Assembly (NCBI GenBank): GCA_023396465.1
Contig: JAEWWF010000292.1
Span: forward strand, 1 to 17,263
Reading direction: 5' to 3'
Source of the DNA: Pseudomonadota bacterium
GTDB taxonomy: Bacteria > Pseudomonadota > Alphaproteobacteria > Rhodospirillales > Rhodospirillaceae
Length of the DNA: 17,263 nucleotides
The first letter of the stretch is position 1, and each line of letters begins with the position of its first letter. Under the pieces are notes generated by a model. That model did not search any database and was not told the DNA's origin. It saw nothing but the letters and a program-made list of their open reading frames with translations. Below are positions 1 through 6,947 of the stretch, piece after piece. The position numbers and the translations under genes are program-made.

Positions 1-1
1 G

Positions 2-553
2 ATCGAACTGTCGATCGTCCTCGTCATCATCGGCCTGCTGGTCGGCGGCGTGATCAAGGGCAAGGATTTGATTGATAACGCCAAGGTTAACAAGGCTATG
101 CAAGAGTTTGAGGCTCTTTCGTCCGGCCTCGCGGCTTATCGTGAGCGTTATGGTGTAGACGCCCGGACCGATGCCAGCGGGCGATTTGGCACTGAGCCGA
201 CCGCCACGGCACCAGCCAACGTGGCTTGGTGGCGTCTGCGCAACGCTGGTCTCGTTTCCCTGGCGCCCGGCGCGACCGGTCCCACAGCAGCCGCCCCTGT
301 CGGCGCGTTCGGCGGTGACTTCACTCTGGTTGCAGCCGATGTCGCCTTCGCGGTGGGCACGACGAACCAGACGGCACTCTGCATCGGCTCGGTTCCCGCC
401 AAGGCGGCCGCAGCAGTCGACGCCAAGTTCGACAACGGCATTGCCAATACCGGCACGACGCGCGCCAACAACACTAATGCGACGGCAACGGCCTCGAACA
501 TGACGGCCGATTTTGGTACCGCCGACAACCTGATCTGTGTCCTTGCCAACTAA
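2..553 (+). CDS. Type IV pilin / prepilin-like protein, 5' end outside window
   Basis: The frame is open from base 2 and reads IELSIVLVIIGLLVGGVIKG at its start. That is the hydrophobic N-terminal helix of a class III-methylated type IV pilin from about mature residue 4, including the conserved Glu5. The leader peptide and cleavage site lie upstream of the window. A GTG at base 50 is internal to this helix and is not the start. If the mature protein begins with Phe1, it has about 186 residues. After the helix comes a Thr/Asn/Ala-rich globular part. Two cysteines (about mature residues 130 and 182, the second five residues from the end) could form the C-terminal disulfide loop typical of pilins. 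It is followed after 21 bases by another pilin gene on the same strand. It could be the major subunit (MshA-like) or a minor pilin; the sequence does not decide. Confidence 0.85.
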   Translation: MELSIVLVIIGLLVGGVIKGKDLIDNAKVNKAMQEFEALSSGLAAYRERYGVDARTDASGRFGTEPTATAPANVAWWRLRNAGLVSLAPGATGPTAAAPVGAFGGDFTLVAADVAFAVGTTNQTALCIGSVPAKAAAAVDAKFDNGIANTGTTRANNTNATATASNMTADFGTADNLICVLAN

Positions 554-574
554 CGCTGGCACCGGGAGCTCTAT

Positions 575-1234
575 GTGAGAACGTCCCCGGCCAATATGAA
601 GCTCGGAAGCCGGACTGCCCAGCAGTCCGGCTTCACCCTCCTTGAACTGGCTGTCGTTCTTGCCATCCTGGGGCTGCTGATCGGGATGGGCGCTGATTTC
701 GTGGGGAATTATCTGGAGCGGCAGCGCTACACTGCCGCCGCCACCAAACTGTCGGCCATCGACCAGGCGATCATCCGGCATGTTTCGGTGACCCGGCGCC
801 TGCCCTGCCCGGACACCAACACCCCCCCGGATGGAACCGAGAACACGGGCGGCACCAACTGTACCGCCGCCGTCGGCACCATTCCCTGGCTCACCCTCGG
901 CTTGGTTCCAGATGCCGTCCGGGACGGACAAGGCAACGTGTTTGGCTACGCCATCAACGTCGCCCAGGCCAGCACCAACGGAATGTCCTTCGCGGGCTCC
1001 GCCGCGTTCACCGGCACGGGCCTCATCGTCGCCGAGGGCGGCACCGATGTGCAGAGCCCCACGGCCACATACCCGACCGGCGCCGCCTATGTTCTGATCG
1101 CACCGGCGTGGTACGACGGAACTCTGTCCATCACCAGCGGCCGCGTGACCCTTCCCGCCTCCTACATCAGCGCCCTTGTCCGCCGTCCGACGGTGGTGGA
1201 AGTGGCCACCGTTGCCGGAACCTTCACCCCATGA
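575..1234 (+). CDS. Type IV minor pilin / pseudopilin-like protein
   Basis: This 219-residue prepilin has a short basic leader ending at Gly19. After it comes FTLLELAVVLAILGLLIG, which holds Phe+1, Glu+5 and a roughly 20-residue hydrophobic helix, a textbook prepilin peptidase substrate. The GTG start at 575 is chosen because GGGAG (564-568) lies six bases upstream. An in-frame ATG at 596 lacks such a site but would also leave a valid leader. Residues 75-80 (RLPCPD) and 104-110 (PWLTLGL), then a GY motif near 124, form a module also present in the next gene. Cysteines at 78 and 96 may pair. The stop overlaps the next start in ATGA, so the two genes are probably translationally coupled. Its exact slot in the filament (MshB/C/D/O-like) cannot be assigned. 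Confidence 0.85.
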   Translation: MRTSPANMKLGSRTAQQSGFTLLELAVVLAILGLLIGMGADFVGNYLERQRYTAAATKLSAIDQAIIRHVSVTRRLPCPDTNTPPDGTENTGGTNCTAAVGTIPWLTLGLVPDAVRDGQGNVFGYAINVAQASTNGMSFAGSAAFTGTGLIVAEGGTDVQSPTATYPTGAAYVLIAPAWYDGTLSITSGRVTLPASYISALVRRPTVVEVATVAGTFTP

Positions 1235-2805
1235 TTGGCGACACCTCGCAAAAGGGCTCGGCCCTGCCCGTCATCGCGGCGATCCTGATCGGTGTTGGCC
1301 TGCTGTTTGTCAGCTACAGCCACTTCAGCGGCTCCAGCCGACAGACCCGGCTGGAAACATCCGCCGCGCCGGAATTGGACCGCATCGCCGACCTCCTCGT
1401 GACCTTCGCCAAGGTCAACGGCCGCCTGCCCTGCCCGGCGGATGCGACGGCGGGGGATGGCGTGGAGGATTGCCCGACGACGAGCACCCCCGTGCAACGG
1501 CGGGTCGTTCCCTGGCGCACCCTGGGCCTGAGCGAGGCCCTCGACCCCTGGAGCCATCTGATCGGCTACCGCCCGGTGCCGACCGCCACCGCCGCAGGGG
1601 GCCTGACCGGCGCCGCCCCCGCCGGCCTGACCGTCTGCACGACGGTGGCCTGCGGGCCGACGGAGCGCGAGACGGATATCGCCTTCGTGCTCATCAGTCA
1701 CGGCGTGGCGGGACGCGGGGCCTATGACAGCGGCGGCACCATCGTCGCGAACCCGGCCAATGCCTCCGAGCAGGCCAATGCCACAGGCAACGGCCCCTAC
1801 TACGCGATCACCCGCACCAGCCAGTCCGTGACCACGGCGGCGGACCAGTTCGACCATATTCTCGCCCATCGTCCGCTCTCCGACGTCACCACAACGCCGC
1901 AGCAACCGGACGACGAGTGCATCCCCAATGTGTTCGGTGGTGGGCTGGCCACCCATGGGGACGGGGGCATCACCTTGGACGGCAGCCCCAACCTGAACAA
2001 TCTGACCAGCTATACCTTCACCACCAAGGTTCTGAACAAACCAAGCTGGTATCAATACGACTCCATCAAGTCGCAATACGCAGCGTCCGGGTCGGCCAGC
2101 GACACGGTGCCCATACCCGACGCCCCAGCCGCCCCGTCCAATACCAGCACCGAGGACTACAGGGCTGGGCCCTGGCCGGATGTGAACCGCACCCTGACGG
2201 GTGATCAGGCGTTCAAGTCGCTGACAGTGACGAGCGGCGGCAGCCTGACCCTCGACAGCACAGGCAACATGACGGTCAACGTCCGCGAGGCGGTGACGCT
2301 CGGCCCCCATTGGTTGAAGGCCGAGGGCGACGTGACCCTCCATGCCGGCAGCTTCTCGCTGGCGGGTGGACACACAGCCACCTTCAAGGGAGCCGGCAAT
2401 ACCGTCCTCAATATCCACGGCAACGCCACCCTGGGCGGCGGCGGCATCCTCAACATCGAGGGCGACAGCTTCCTCTATACCAAGGACCTGACCATCAGCG
2501 GCGGCAAGGGCATCTCCGTCACCGGCGGCGGCCTCACCATCATCGTCGACGGCGACCTGACCATCGGCGGCGCCGACGCCATTGTCGCCGCGCCCCCGGC
2601 CAGCGCCCTCATCCTGGTGAAAGGCGACGTCACGCTTCAGGGATCGGCCTCGGCGCAGGCTTACATCTATGCCGATGGGGATGCACGGATGACCGGCGCC
2701 GCCCGCCTCAATGGCTCCCTGGTGGCGAAAAGCATCCTCATGAACGGCAGCGCCACCCTCAACTACACCACCAACGTGCCGAAGGGCGTCGGCGACTGCG
2801 ATTAG
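1231..2805 (+). CDS. Large PilX/GspK-like minor pilin with C-terminal beta-repeat domain
   Basis: The start at 1231 overlaps the upstream stop (ATGA), giving 524 residues. The N-terminus reads KGSALPVIAAILIGVGLLF: a short leader, a plausible Gly9/Ser10 cleavage site and one hydrophobic helix, but Val instead of Glu at +5. GspK and PilX-type tip pilins are known to deviate in this way. Residues 65-70 (RLPCPA) and 94-100 (PWRTLGL), then GY near 112, repeat the module of the preceding pilin. From about residue 325 to 510 the chain is a run of short strands rich in Gly, Thr, Asn and Ala with recurring phrases such as GDLTI, GDVTL and GNATL. This suggests a beta-helix or beta-solenoid like the DUF7305-type domains seen in PilX-like proteins. 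I infer a filament-tip or adhesive role. The N-terminal assignment is firm, the function is not. Confidence 0.75.
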   Translation: MIGDTSQKGSALPVIAAILIGVGLLFVSYSHFSGSSRQTRLETSAAPELDRIADLLVTFAKVNGRLPCPADATAGDGVEDCPTTSTPVQRRVVPWRTLGLSEALDPWSHLIGYRPVPTATAAGGLTGAAPAGLTVCTTVACGPTERETDIAFVLISHGVAGRGAYDSGGTIVANPANASEQANATGNGPYYAITRTSQSVTTAADQFDHILAHRPLSDVTTTPQQPDDECIPNVFGGGLATHGDGGITLDGSPNLNNLTSYTFTTKVLNKPSWYQYDSIKSQYAASGSASDTVPIPDAPAAPSNTSTEDYRAGPWPDVNRTLTGDQAFKSLTVTSGGSLTLDSTGNMTVNVREAVTLGPHWLKAEGDVTLHAGSFSLAGGHTATFKGAGNTVLNIHGNATLGGGGILNIEGDSFLYTKDLTISGGKGISVTGGGLTIIVDGDLTIGGADAIVAAPPASALILVKGDVTLQGSASAQAYIYADGDARMTGAARLNGSLVAKSILMNGSATLNYTTNVPKGVGDCD

Positions 2806-2816
2806 CGGCGGCGGCC
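2806..2816. other. Convergent junction between pilin operon and machinery operon
   Basis: The + strand pilin gene and the - strand MshK-like gene end only 11 bases apart. No GC-rich hairpin followed by a T-run is visible on either strand at this point. Transcripts from both sides may therefore run into each other, or end by Rho. Confidence 0.6.
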
Positions 2817-3383
2817 CTACAGCCCCCGCCCCTCCACCACCTCGCCGCGCCGGGGGTCGAAGGTCTGGTTGGGCTCCAGGATCACCTGACGGGTGGTCTC
2901 CCCCCAGGCCACCAACAGCATCACCTGACGGGCGGTGACCTCGATTACCTCGAACAACGGGGCCTTCGCCGAGGTCGGACGCACGATCTGGCCGTTGAGC
3001 CAGATGGTCCAGTCCCCCACCCCGCCGTAGACGATCCCGGACAACGACAAGGGCTCGCGCAGGCGGGGTTTCATCTCCTCCGCCGCGCCACCGCCCGCCT
3101 CGTGGTCCAGCCCCCCCTCGCGAAGCGCCGCCTCGATCTCCAGCAGATCGCGCAAGCTGAACATCACACTGGGCGCCACCCCCGCCGATGGCGGCCCCGG
3201 CGGCGGCCCCGGCGGCATGCCGACGATCGCCACGGAAGCCGCCTCCGTCGGCGCGGGTTGGGCGAAGGCCGCCGCCGGCAAGGCCGCCACCGCCGTCACC
3301 ACGGCCGTCAACCCGACGGACAGGCACCGCCACCGACGCGCCCGGCCACGGGGGACGGGGGAAGGTAGAACGCGGATCGTCAT
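2817..3383 (-). CDS. Periplasmic MshK/GspB/PilP-like pilus biogenesis protein
   Basis: The product has 188 residues. The N-terminus has arginines, then a hydrophobic stretch (about residues 23-40) ending in AAAFA before QPAP, a good Sec signal peptide or anchor. A Pro/Gly-rich linker follows (PPGPPPGPP). The C-terminal half contains LSLSGIVYGG, DWTIWLNGQIV and a beta-rich tail. This layout matches small periplasmic proteins that bind the secretin or inner-membrane complex, such as MshK, GspB C-terminal domains and PilP. Its start overlaps the stop of the PilO-like gene by ATGA, making it the last gene of the - strand operon. Position and fold fit MshK best, but sequence conservation in this family is poor, so the symbol is withheld. 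Confidence 0.6.
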   Translation of the reverse strand: MTIRVLPSPVPRGRARRWRCLSVGLTAVVTAVAALPAAAFAQPAPTEAASVAIVGMPPGPPPGPPSAGVAPSVMFSLRDLLEIEAALREGGLDHEAGGGAAEEMKPRLREPLSLSGIVYGGVGDWTIWLNGQIVRPTSAKAPLFEVIEVTARQVMLLVAWGETTRQVILEPNQTFDPRRGEVVEGRGL

Positions 3384-4042
3384 CGCGGTGTCTCCTGGCC
3401 TGCACCGCCCATGGGCTCGATACTCCGCCAGCCGTAGGTGAAGTCTCCCTCGACCAGTTCCACCGGCAGACCGTTGCGGATATCGCGCAGGTGCTCGGGG
3501 GTCACCAGGGGCACCCGCTCCAGCCGCGCCTTCTCCAGAACCAGGAAACCAGGCAGGGCGGTCGGCATGTCACGCATGAAGGCCGTCAGGTCGGAATCAA
3601 GAATTGCCGCCGTGCGCAGGTCAATCGGTGTTTCGATGACACGGTAATGCTGTGCCATTCTCACATCGGACGCCGGGCGGCCGACTTCCGGCCGAATGGC
3701 GATATCCCCCTTCAGGCGGTGCTGGCGCAGCAGTGCCTCGATCGCCCGCCGGGCACCCAGCCGGTTGCGGTCGGCGAACAGACCACGGGCAAGGGCCGCT
3801 TCATAGCGGGCCGTGTTGTCGGTGACGAACGCGATATCCTCCCGCAGCCGCGCCGTTTCCGCCTGCACGGTGGCCAGCTGCGACCTTAGGCGCCGCTCCT
3901 GGATCTCCAGTTCGGACAAGGCGTACTGACCGCCAGCGATAACCACGCCGCCGCCCACCACGGCCACCGCCAAAACGATCACCGACCGCCGGGTCGGTCG
4001 CGCCAGCTTCTTCCATCCGGCGAGCAGGTCCTTCAGGGTCAT
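3380..4042 (-). CDS. PilO/GspM/MshJ-like inner-membrane alignment protein
   Basis: The product has 220 residues. A short cytoplasmic N-terminus (residues 1-19) is followed by one transmembrane helix (about 20-39), a charged helical coiled-coil region (about 40-85), and a mixed alpha/beta periplasmic domain. This is the standard PilO/GspM/MshJ architecture. Such proteins pair with PilN or GspL through the coiled coil and the ferredoxin-like domain, linking the ATPase platform to the secretin. The gene overlaps both neighbours by ATGA: it starts in the stop of the GspL-like gene, and its own stop overlaps the start of the MshK-like gene. The placement after a PilM/N-type gene supports the call; primary sequence alone is weak. 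Confidence 0.7.
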   Translation of the reverse strand: MTLKDLLAGWKKLARPTRRSVIVLAVAVVGGGVVIAGGQYALSELEIQERRLRSQLATVQAETARLREDIAFVTDNTARYEAALARGLFADRNRLGARRAIEALLRQHRLKGDIAIRPEVGRPASDVRMAQHYRVIETPIDLRTAAILDSDLTAFMRDMPTALPGFLVLEKARLERVPLVTPEHLRDIRNGLPVELVEGDFTYGWRSIEPMGGAGQETPR

Positions 4043-5733
4043 GGCATCGTCCCCTTCACCAGGGCGACCCGCATGGAAAAACCCATGCCCCCCTCGCCGC
4101 CCCCTTGCCCCCCGATATCCCCGGCGGGTGGCGGAGCGGGCGGCGGCGGCGTGCCGGCGGTGGGCGCGCCCGCCCCCTGCCGATCCATGACAACGGAGCC
4201 CACCAGCGTCTGATCGGGCAACACCGGCACCGCCGGCCGCAGCAGCAGAACGGTCATGTCGGGCACCGCGGCGCGCAGGTCGGCCAGGAGTTTCTCGCCC
4301 AGGGTCAGCGCCTCCTCGGCGGTCGTCACGTCCAGCAGCACCAGTTCCGCCTCCGTCCTCCAGGCGAAGGCCGGCGGCATGTCGGAGCCAGCGCCGCGCC
4401 CGGCTTGGCCGGCGGAAGGCTCGGCAGCCCCATTGACCAGCTCCAAAGCCTGGACATAGGCGCGGTTCCGCAGGCCGCTATCCAGTGCTTGCACCAACGG
4501 CAGCACCGACACAGCGCCCGACTGCAACTCGTCGGCCAGCGCCAGGGTGCCGCGCATGACGTCGGGATCATAGGGCAGCGCCGCCCGCTCGGCCCGCGCG
4601 GCATCTCGTTCGCCAGTAGCGCGGGTGATGTTTTCCTCCAGCCGGGTCATGCTCTGCCAGGTGGACCACAGGGCATCGCCCGTCACCCAGCCGCCATAGA
4701 GAACCCCGCCGACGGCAGCGGCGGCGGCCAGCGGGGCGGCTTTCTCCACCTGCTTGTGCCAGTCGGATTTCTGCTCCGACGGTCGGGTCAGGCCCGGTGC
4801 ATTGGTTTTACGGGTGGCGAACCAAGCAGCGTGCAGCACGTCGCCATAGGGCTGGTCCGGCTTGCCGACACTGCCGAGGCCGAGACGGCGGCCGACCTCG
4901 TGCGGTGTCGTCACCAGCACCGATTGAGCCTCCCAAGCGGTCGACCGCAGGGCCTCGCCCAGTGTGGGATCGACGATCAGGGCCAGATCGAGCGCATCCC
5001 CCTCACGGTAGCCCATGCGCTTGACGTAGGTGAGGGTCTGGCGGAAGTCGCGCGCCATCATGGCGGCGGCCTCGTGCGGCTCCATGTCCTCGGGCGGCGC
5101 CGGGGTCAGGCGGGTGAGCATCATGCGGCCCTGCTTGGCGACGATCTGCCGCAGACCGCCGGTGACGTTCATGGTGGTCATGATGCGCCAGCGCACACCG
5201 CCTTGAGCCTTGGCCTCGGCGTCGAACAGGGCGTTCATCAAGCCAAGGCTTTCCAGCGGCAGCAGATGGATGCCGCGACGCGGATTGGGCAGGTTGTCGT
5301 AGACCCGCGCCCAGCCGGAGACATGATCGGTGGCCGGCAGGCCGCAAAACAGAAAGAACAGCTTGCTGCCGCGCGGGTCCTGCCCCTGCGGCAGCGCCGC
5401 CTGCCACATATCACCCGGCACCGCCTGGGCGGCATGACGGCGCACCACCTTGGCCTGATCGAAACGGCTGACCTTGGGCACCGCCTCTTCGCGGTAAATC
5501 TGCTCGAAGGTGTCGGCCAGCAGGGTGACCGGCGCCCGCCGGTCCTTTTCCAGCACGGCGCGGATTTCGGCGCTGCCCTCCCCCGGTTCTCCGGGCACGA
5601 TCCAGGCGTTGTCGACACGGGCGCCCGACAGGCGGGTGAGAACCGTGCAGTCCTCGCCCACGGTCAGCACATAGCGCCGCCCGCCTCCGCCAAGGCCCAG
5701 GGTCAGCAGCGAGGAAAGGGAGCGCGTGGCCAT
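4039..5733 (-). CDS. GspL / fused PilM-PilN (MshI)-like protein
   Basis: Translation from ATG 5733 gives 564 residues. That ATG lies one base after the stop of the GspF-like gene; an upstream in-frame TTG at 5754 would overlap that gene and is less likely. Residues 1 to about 320 are a soluble cytoplasmic domain resembling the actin-like part of GspL, MshI and PilM. The usual PilM nucleotide-binding start (GLDIGS-type) is absent, replaced by GGGRRYVLTVGED. A transmembrane helix at about 330-350 follows, then a helical coil and an alpha/beta periplasmic domain like PilN. The C-terminus carries a Pro/Gly-rich stretch (about residues 520-550). The single chain thus covers the roles of PilM plus PilN. 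It would sit between the ATPase and the PilO-like protein, whose gene overlaps it by ATGA. Confidence 0.65.
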   Translation of the reverse strand: MATRSLSSLLTLGLGGGGRRYVLTVGEDCTVLTRLSGARVDNAWIVPGEPGEGSAEIRAVLEKDRRAPVTLLADTFEQIYREEAVPKVSRFDQAKVVRRHAAQAVPGDMWQAALPQGQDPRGSKLFFLFCGLPATDHVSGWARVYDNLPNPRRGIHLLPLESLGLMNALFDAEAKAQGGVRWRIMTTMNVTGGLRQIVAKQGRMMLTRLTPAPPEDMEPHEAAAMMARDFRQTLTYVKRMGYREGDALDLALIVDPTLGEALRSTAWEAQSVLVTTPHEVGRRLGLGSVGKPDQPYGDVLHAAWFATRKTNAPGLTRPSEQKSDWHKQVEKAAPLAAAAAVGGVLYGGWVTGDALWSTWQSMTRLEENITRATGERDAARAERAALPYDPDVMRGTLALADELQSGAVSVLPLVQALDSGLRNRAYVQALELVNGAAEPSAGQAGRGAGSDMPPAFAWRTEAELVLLDVTTAEEALTLGEKLLADLRAAVPDMTVLLLRPAVPVLPDQTLVGSVVMDRQGAGAPTAGTPPPPAPPPAGDIGGQGGGEGGMGFSMRVALVKGTMP

Positions 5734-5734
5734 G

Positions 5735-6943
5735 TTACATGCCAATCTTTTCAAAGCTGTCGTAGATGGGACCGAGCACGCCGGCGACGATCCAGGCCAT
5801 CATCAGGCCGGCGACCACGGTCAGGGCCGGCTCGGCCATGGCGATGAGCTTATCGACGGTGTCCTCGACATCGCGGTCGTAGAAATCGGTGACATTCTCC
5901 AGCGTGCCCGACAGATTGCCGCTTTCCTCGCCGATGCGCACCATGCGCGTCACCAGACTGGGAAACTGGCCCGACTGCTTGAGCGCGGCGGACAGGGATT
6001 CGCCGGTCTGCACCTGCTCGCGCACCACGGTCAGCGCCTCGGTCAGGCAGCGGTTGACCACCACCCGCTGCGCCGTTTCCAGGCATTGCAGGATGGGGAC
6101 GCCGGAATTGAACATGACGGCGAAGAAGTGGGCGAAGCGCGACAGGGCGATCTTGCGGATGGTGGGGCCGAGGGTGGGAGTCGCCAGCAACGCCTGGTCC
6201 ACCTTGTAGGCGAAGGCATCAGAGCTTTTCGTCCCGACCCTGACACCGATGAAGAGAAACACCGGCACGACAATCAATACCCACCACGACGTCGCCATGA
6301 AATCCGAGGTGGCGATCAGGGAGCGGGTAAGTAACGGCAGTTCTGTTCCCTGATCCTTCAGGAATCCGACAACCTGCGGCACCACATAACCCATCATGAA
6401 AAAGAACAGAAATGAAATCATCGCCAGGATGAAACTAGGATAGCGGATCGCCTTTTTTACCTTGGCGTTCACTGCCTCCGTCCACTTCAGATGCTTGACA
6501 AGCTGGCCAAAGCTCTCTGTGATATTTCCGCTTTCCTCTCCGGCCGCCAGAAGCGCGGTGAACACCGGGCCGAAGACCTTGGGATGCTTGCCGAAAGCTT
6601 CCGACAGCGACGTGCCATCGGACACATCACGGTAAATCTCGGCGATGATATTGCGCAGGCGCGGCTGTTCCGTGGATTCACGCAGATCGGCCAGGGCCTC
6701 GATCAACGGCACGCCGGCGGCGGATAACTGCTCCAGGTGCAGGCAGGTCTGGACCAGATCGCGGTTCTTGACCCGACCCGACAGAGCCAACGCCAGCTTG
6801 CGTTCCTGCACCACCCCGGCATCGACCAGTTCCAGCCCCAGTTCGTGCAGTTGCTGGAACAGTTCCGTCTCGTTGGCGGCACTGATCTGACCGCGGACGG
6901 AACGGCCCTTGTCATTGATGGCGCGATAGGCGTAAAGCGGCAT
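5735..6943 (-). CDS. mshG: Type II secretion/type IV pilus platform protein, GspF/PilC/MshG family
   Basis: The product has 402 residues, the usual family length. It opens with MPLYAYRAINDKGRSVRGQI, the typical N-terminus of PilC/GspF proteins. Two T2SSF repeats are visible at about 60-190 and 265-395. Each carries the family pattern of an LxxGVPLIxAL or SGVPILQCLE phrase and a GEESGN phrase near its end (residues 135-140 and in the second repeat). Transmembrane segments are predicted at about 170-192, 219-237 and 371-395. The protein forms the inner-membrane platform turned by the assembly ATPase, whose gene ends four bases upstream. Family assignment is secure. The name mshG rests on the surrounding MSHA-like gene set. 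Confidence 0.9.
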   Translation of the reverse strand: MPLYAYRAINDKGRSVRGQISAANETELFQQLHELGLELVDAGVVQERKLALALSGRVKNRDLVQTCLHLEQLSAAGVPLIEALADLRESTEQPRLRNIIAEIYRDVSDGTSLSEAFGKHPKVFGPVFTALLAAGEESGNITESFGQLVKHLKWTEAVNAKVKKAIRYPSFILAMISFLFFFMMGYVVPQVVGFLKDQGTELPLLTRSLIATSDFMATSWWVLIVVPVFLFIGVRVGTKSSDAFAYKVDQALLATPTLGPTIRKIALSRFAHFFAVMFNSGVPILQCLETAQRVVVNRCLTEALTVVREQVQTGESLSAALKQSGQFPSLVTRMVRIGEESGNLSGTLENVTDFYDRDVEDTVDKLIAMAEPALTVVAGLMMAWIVAGVLGPIYDSFEKIGM

Positions 6944-6947
6944 GGTG

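Noticed and set aside
1162..3405. Very long antisense open frame (747 codons) opposite the pilin genes
   Set aside because: It overlaps two - strand genes in another frame and the whole large pilin gene. Its translation is Gly/Arg/Ala-rich with no domain, as expected opposite high-GC coding DNA.
5731..5754. TTG start at 5754 for the GspL-like gene
   Set aside because: It would add seven residues overlapping the upstream gene. ATG 5733 directly after that stop is the simpler start.
4105..5847. Long + strand open frame (580 codons) opposite the GspL-like gene, and similar ones at 6942-8204, 12453-13676 and 13733-15082
   Set aside because: All are mirror frames of clear - strand genes. Their translations are rich in Arg, His and Gln and show no motif or start signal.
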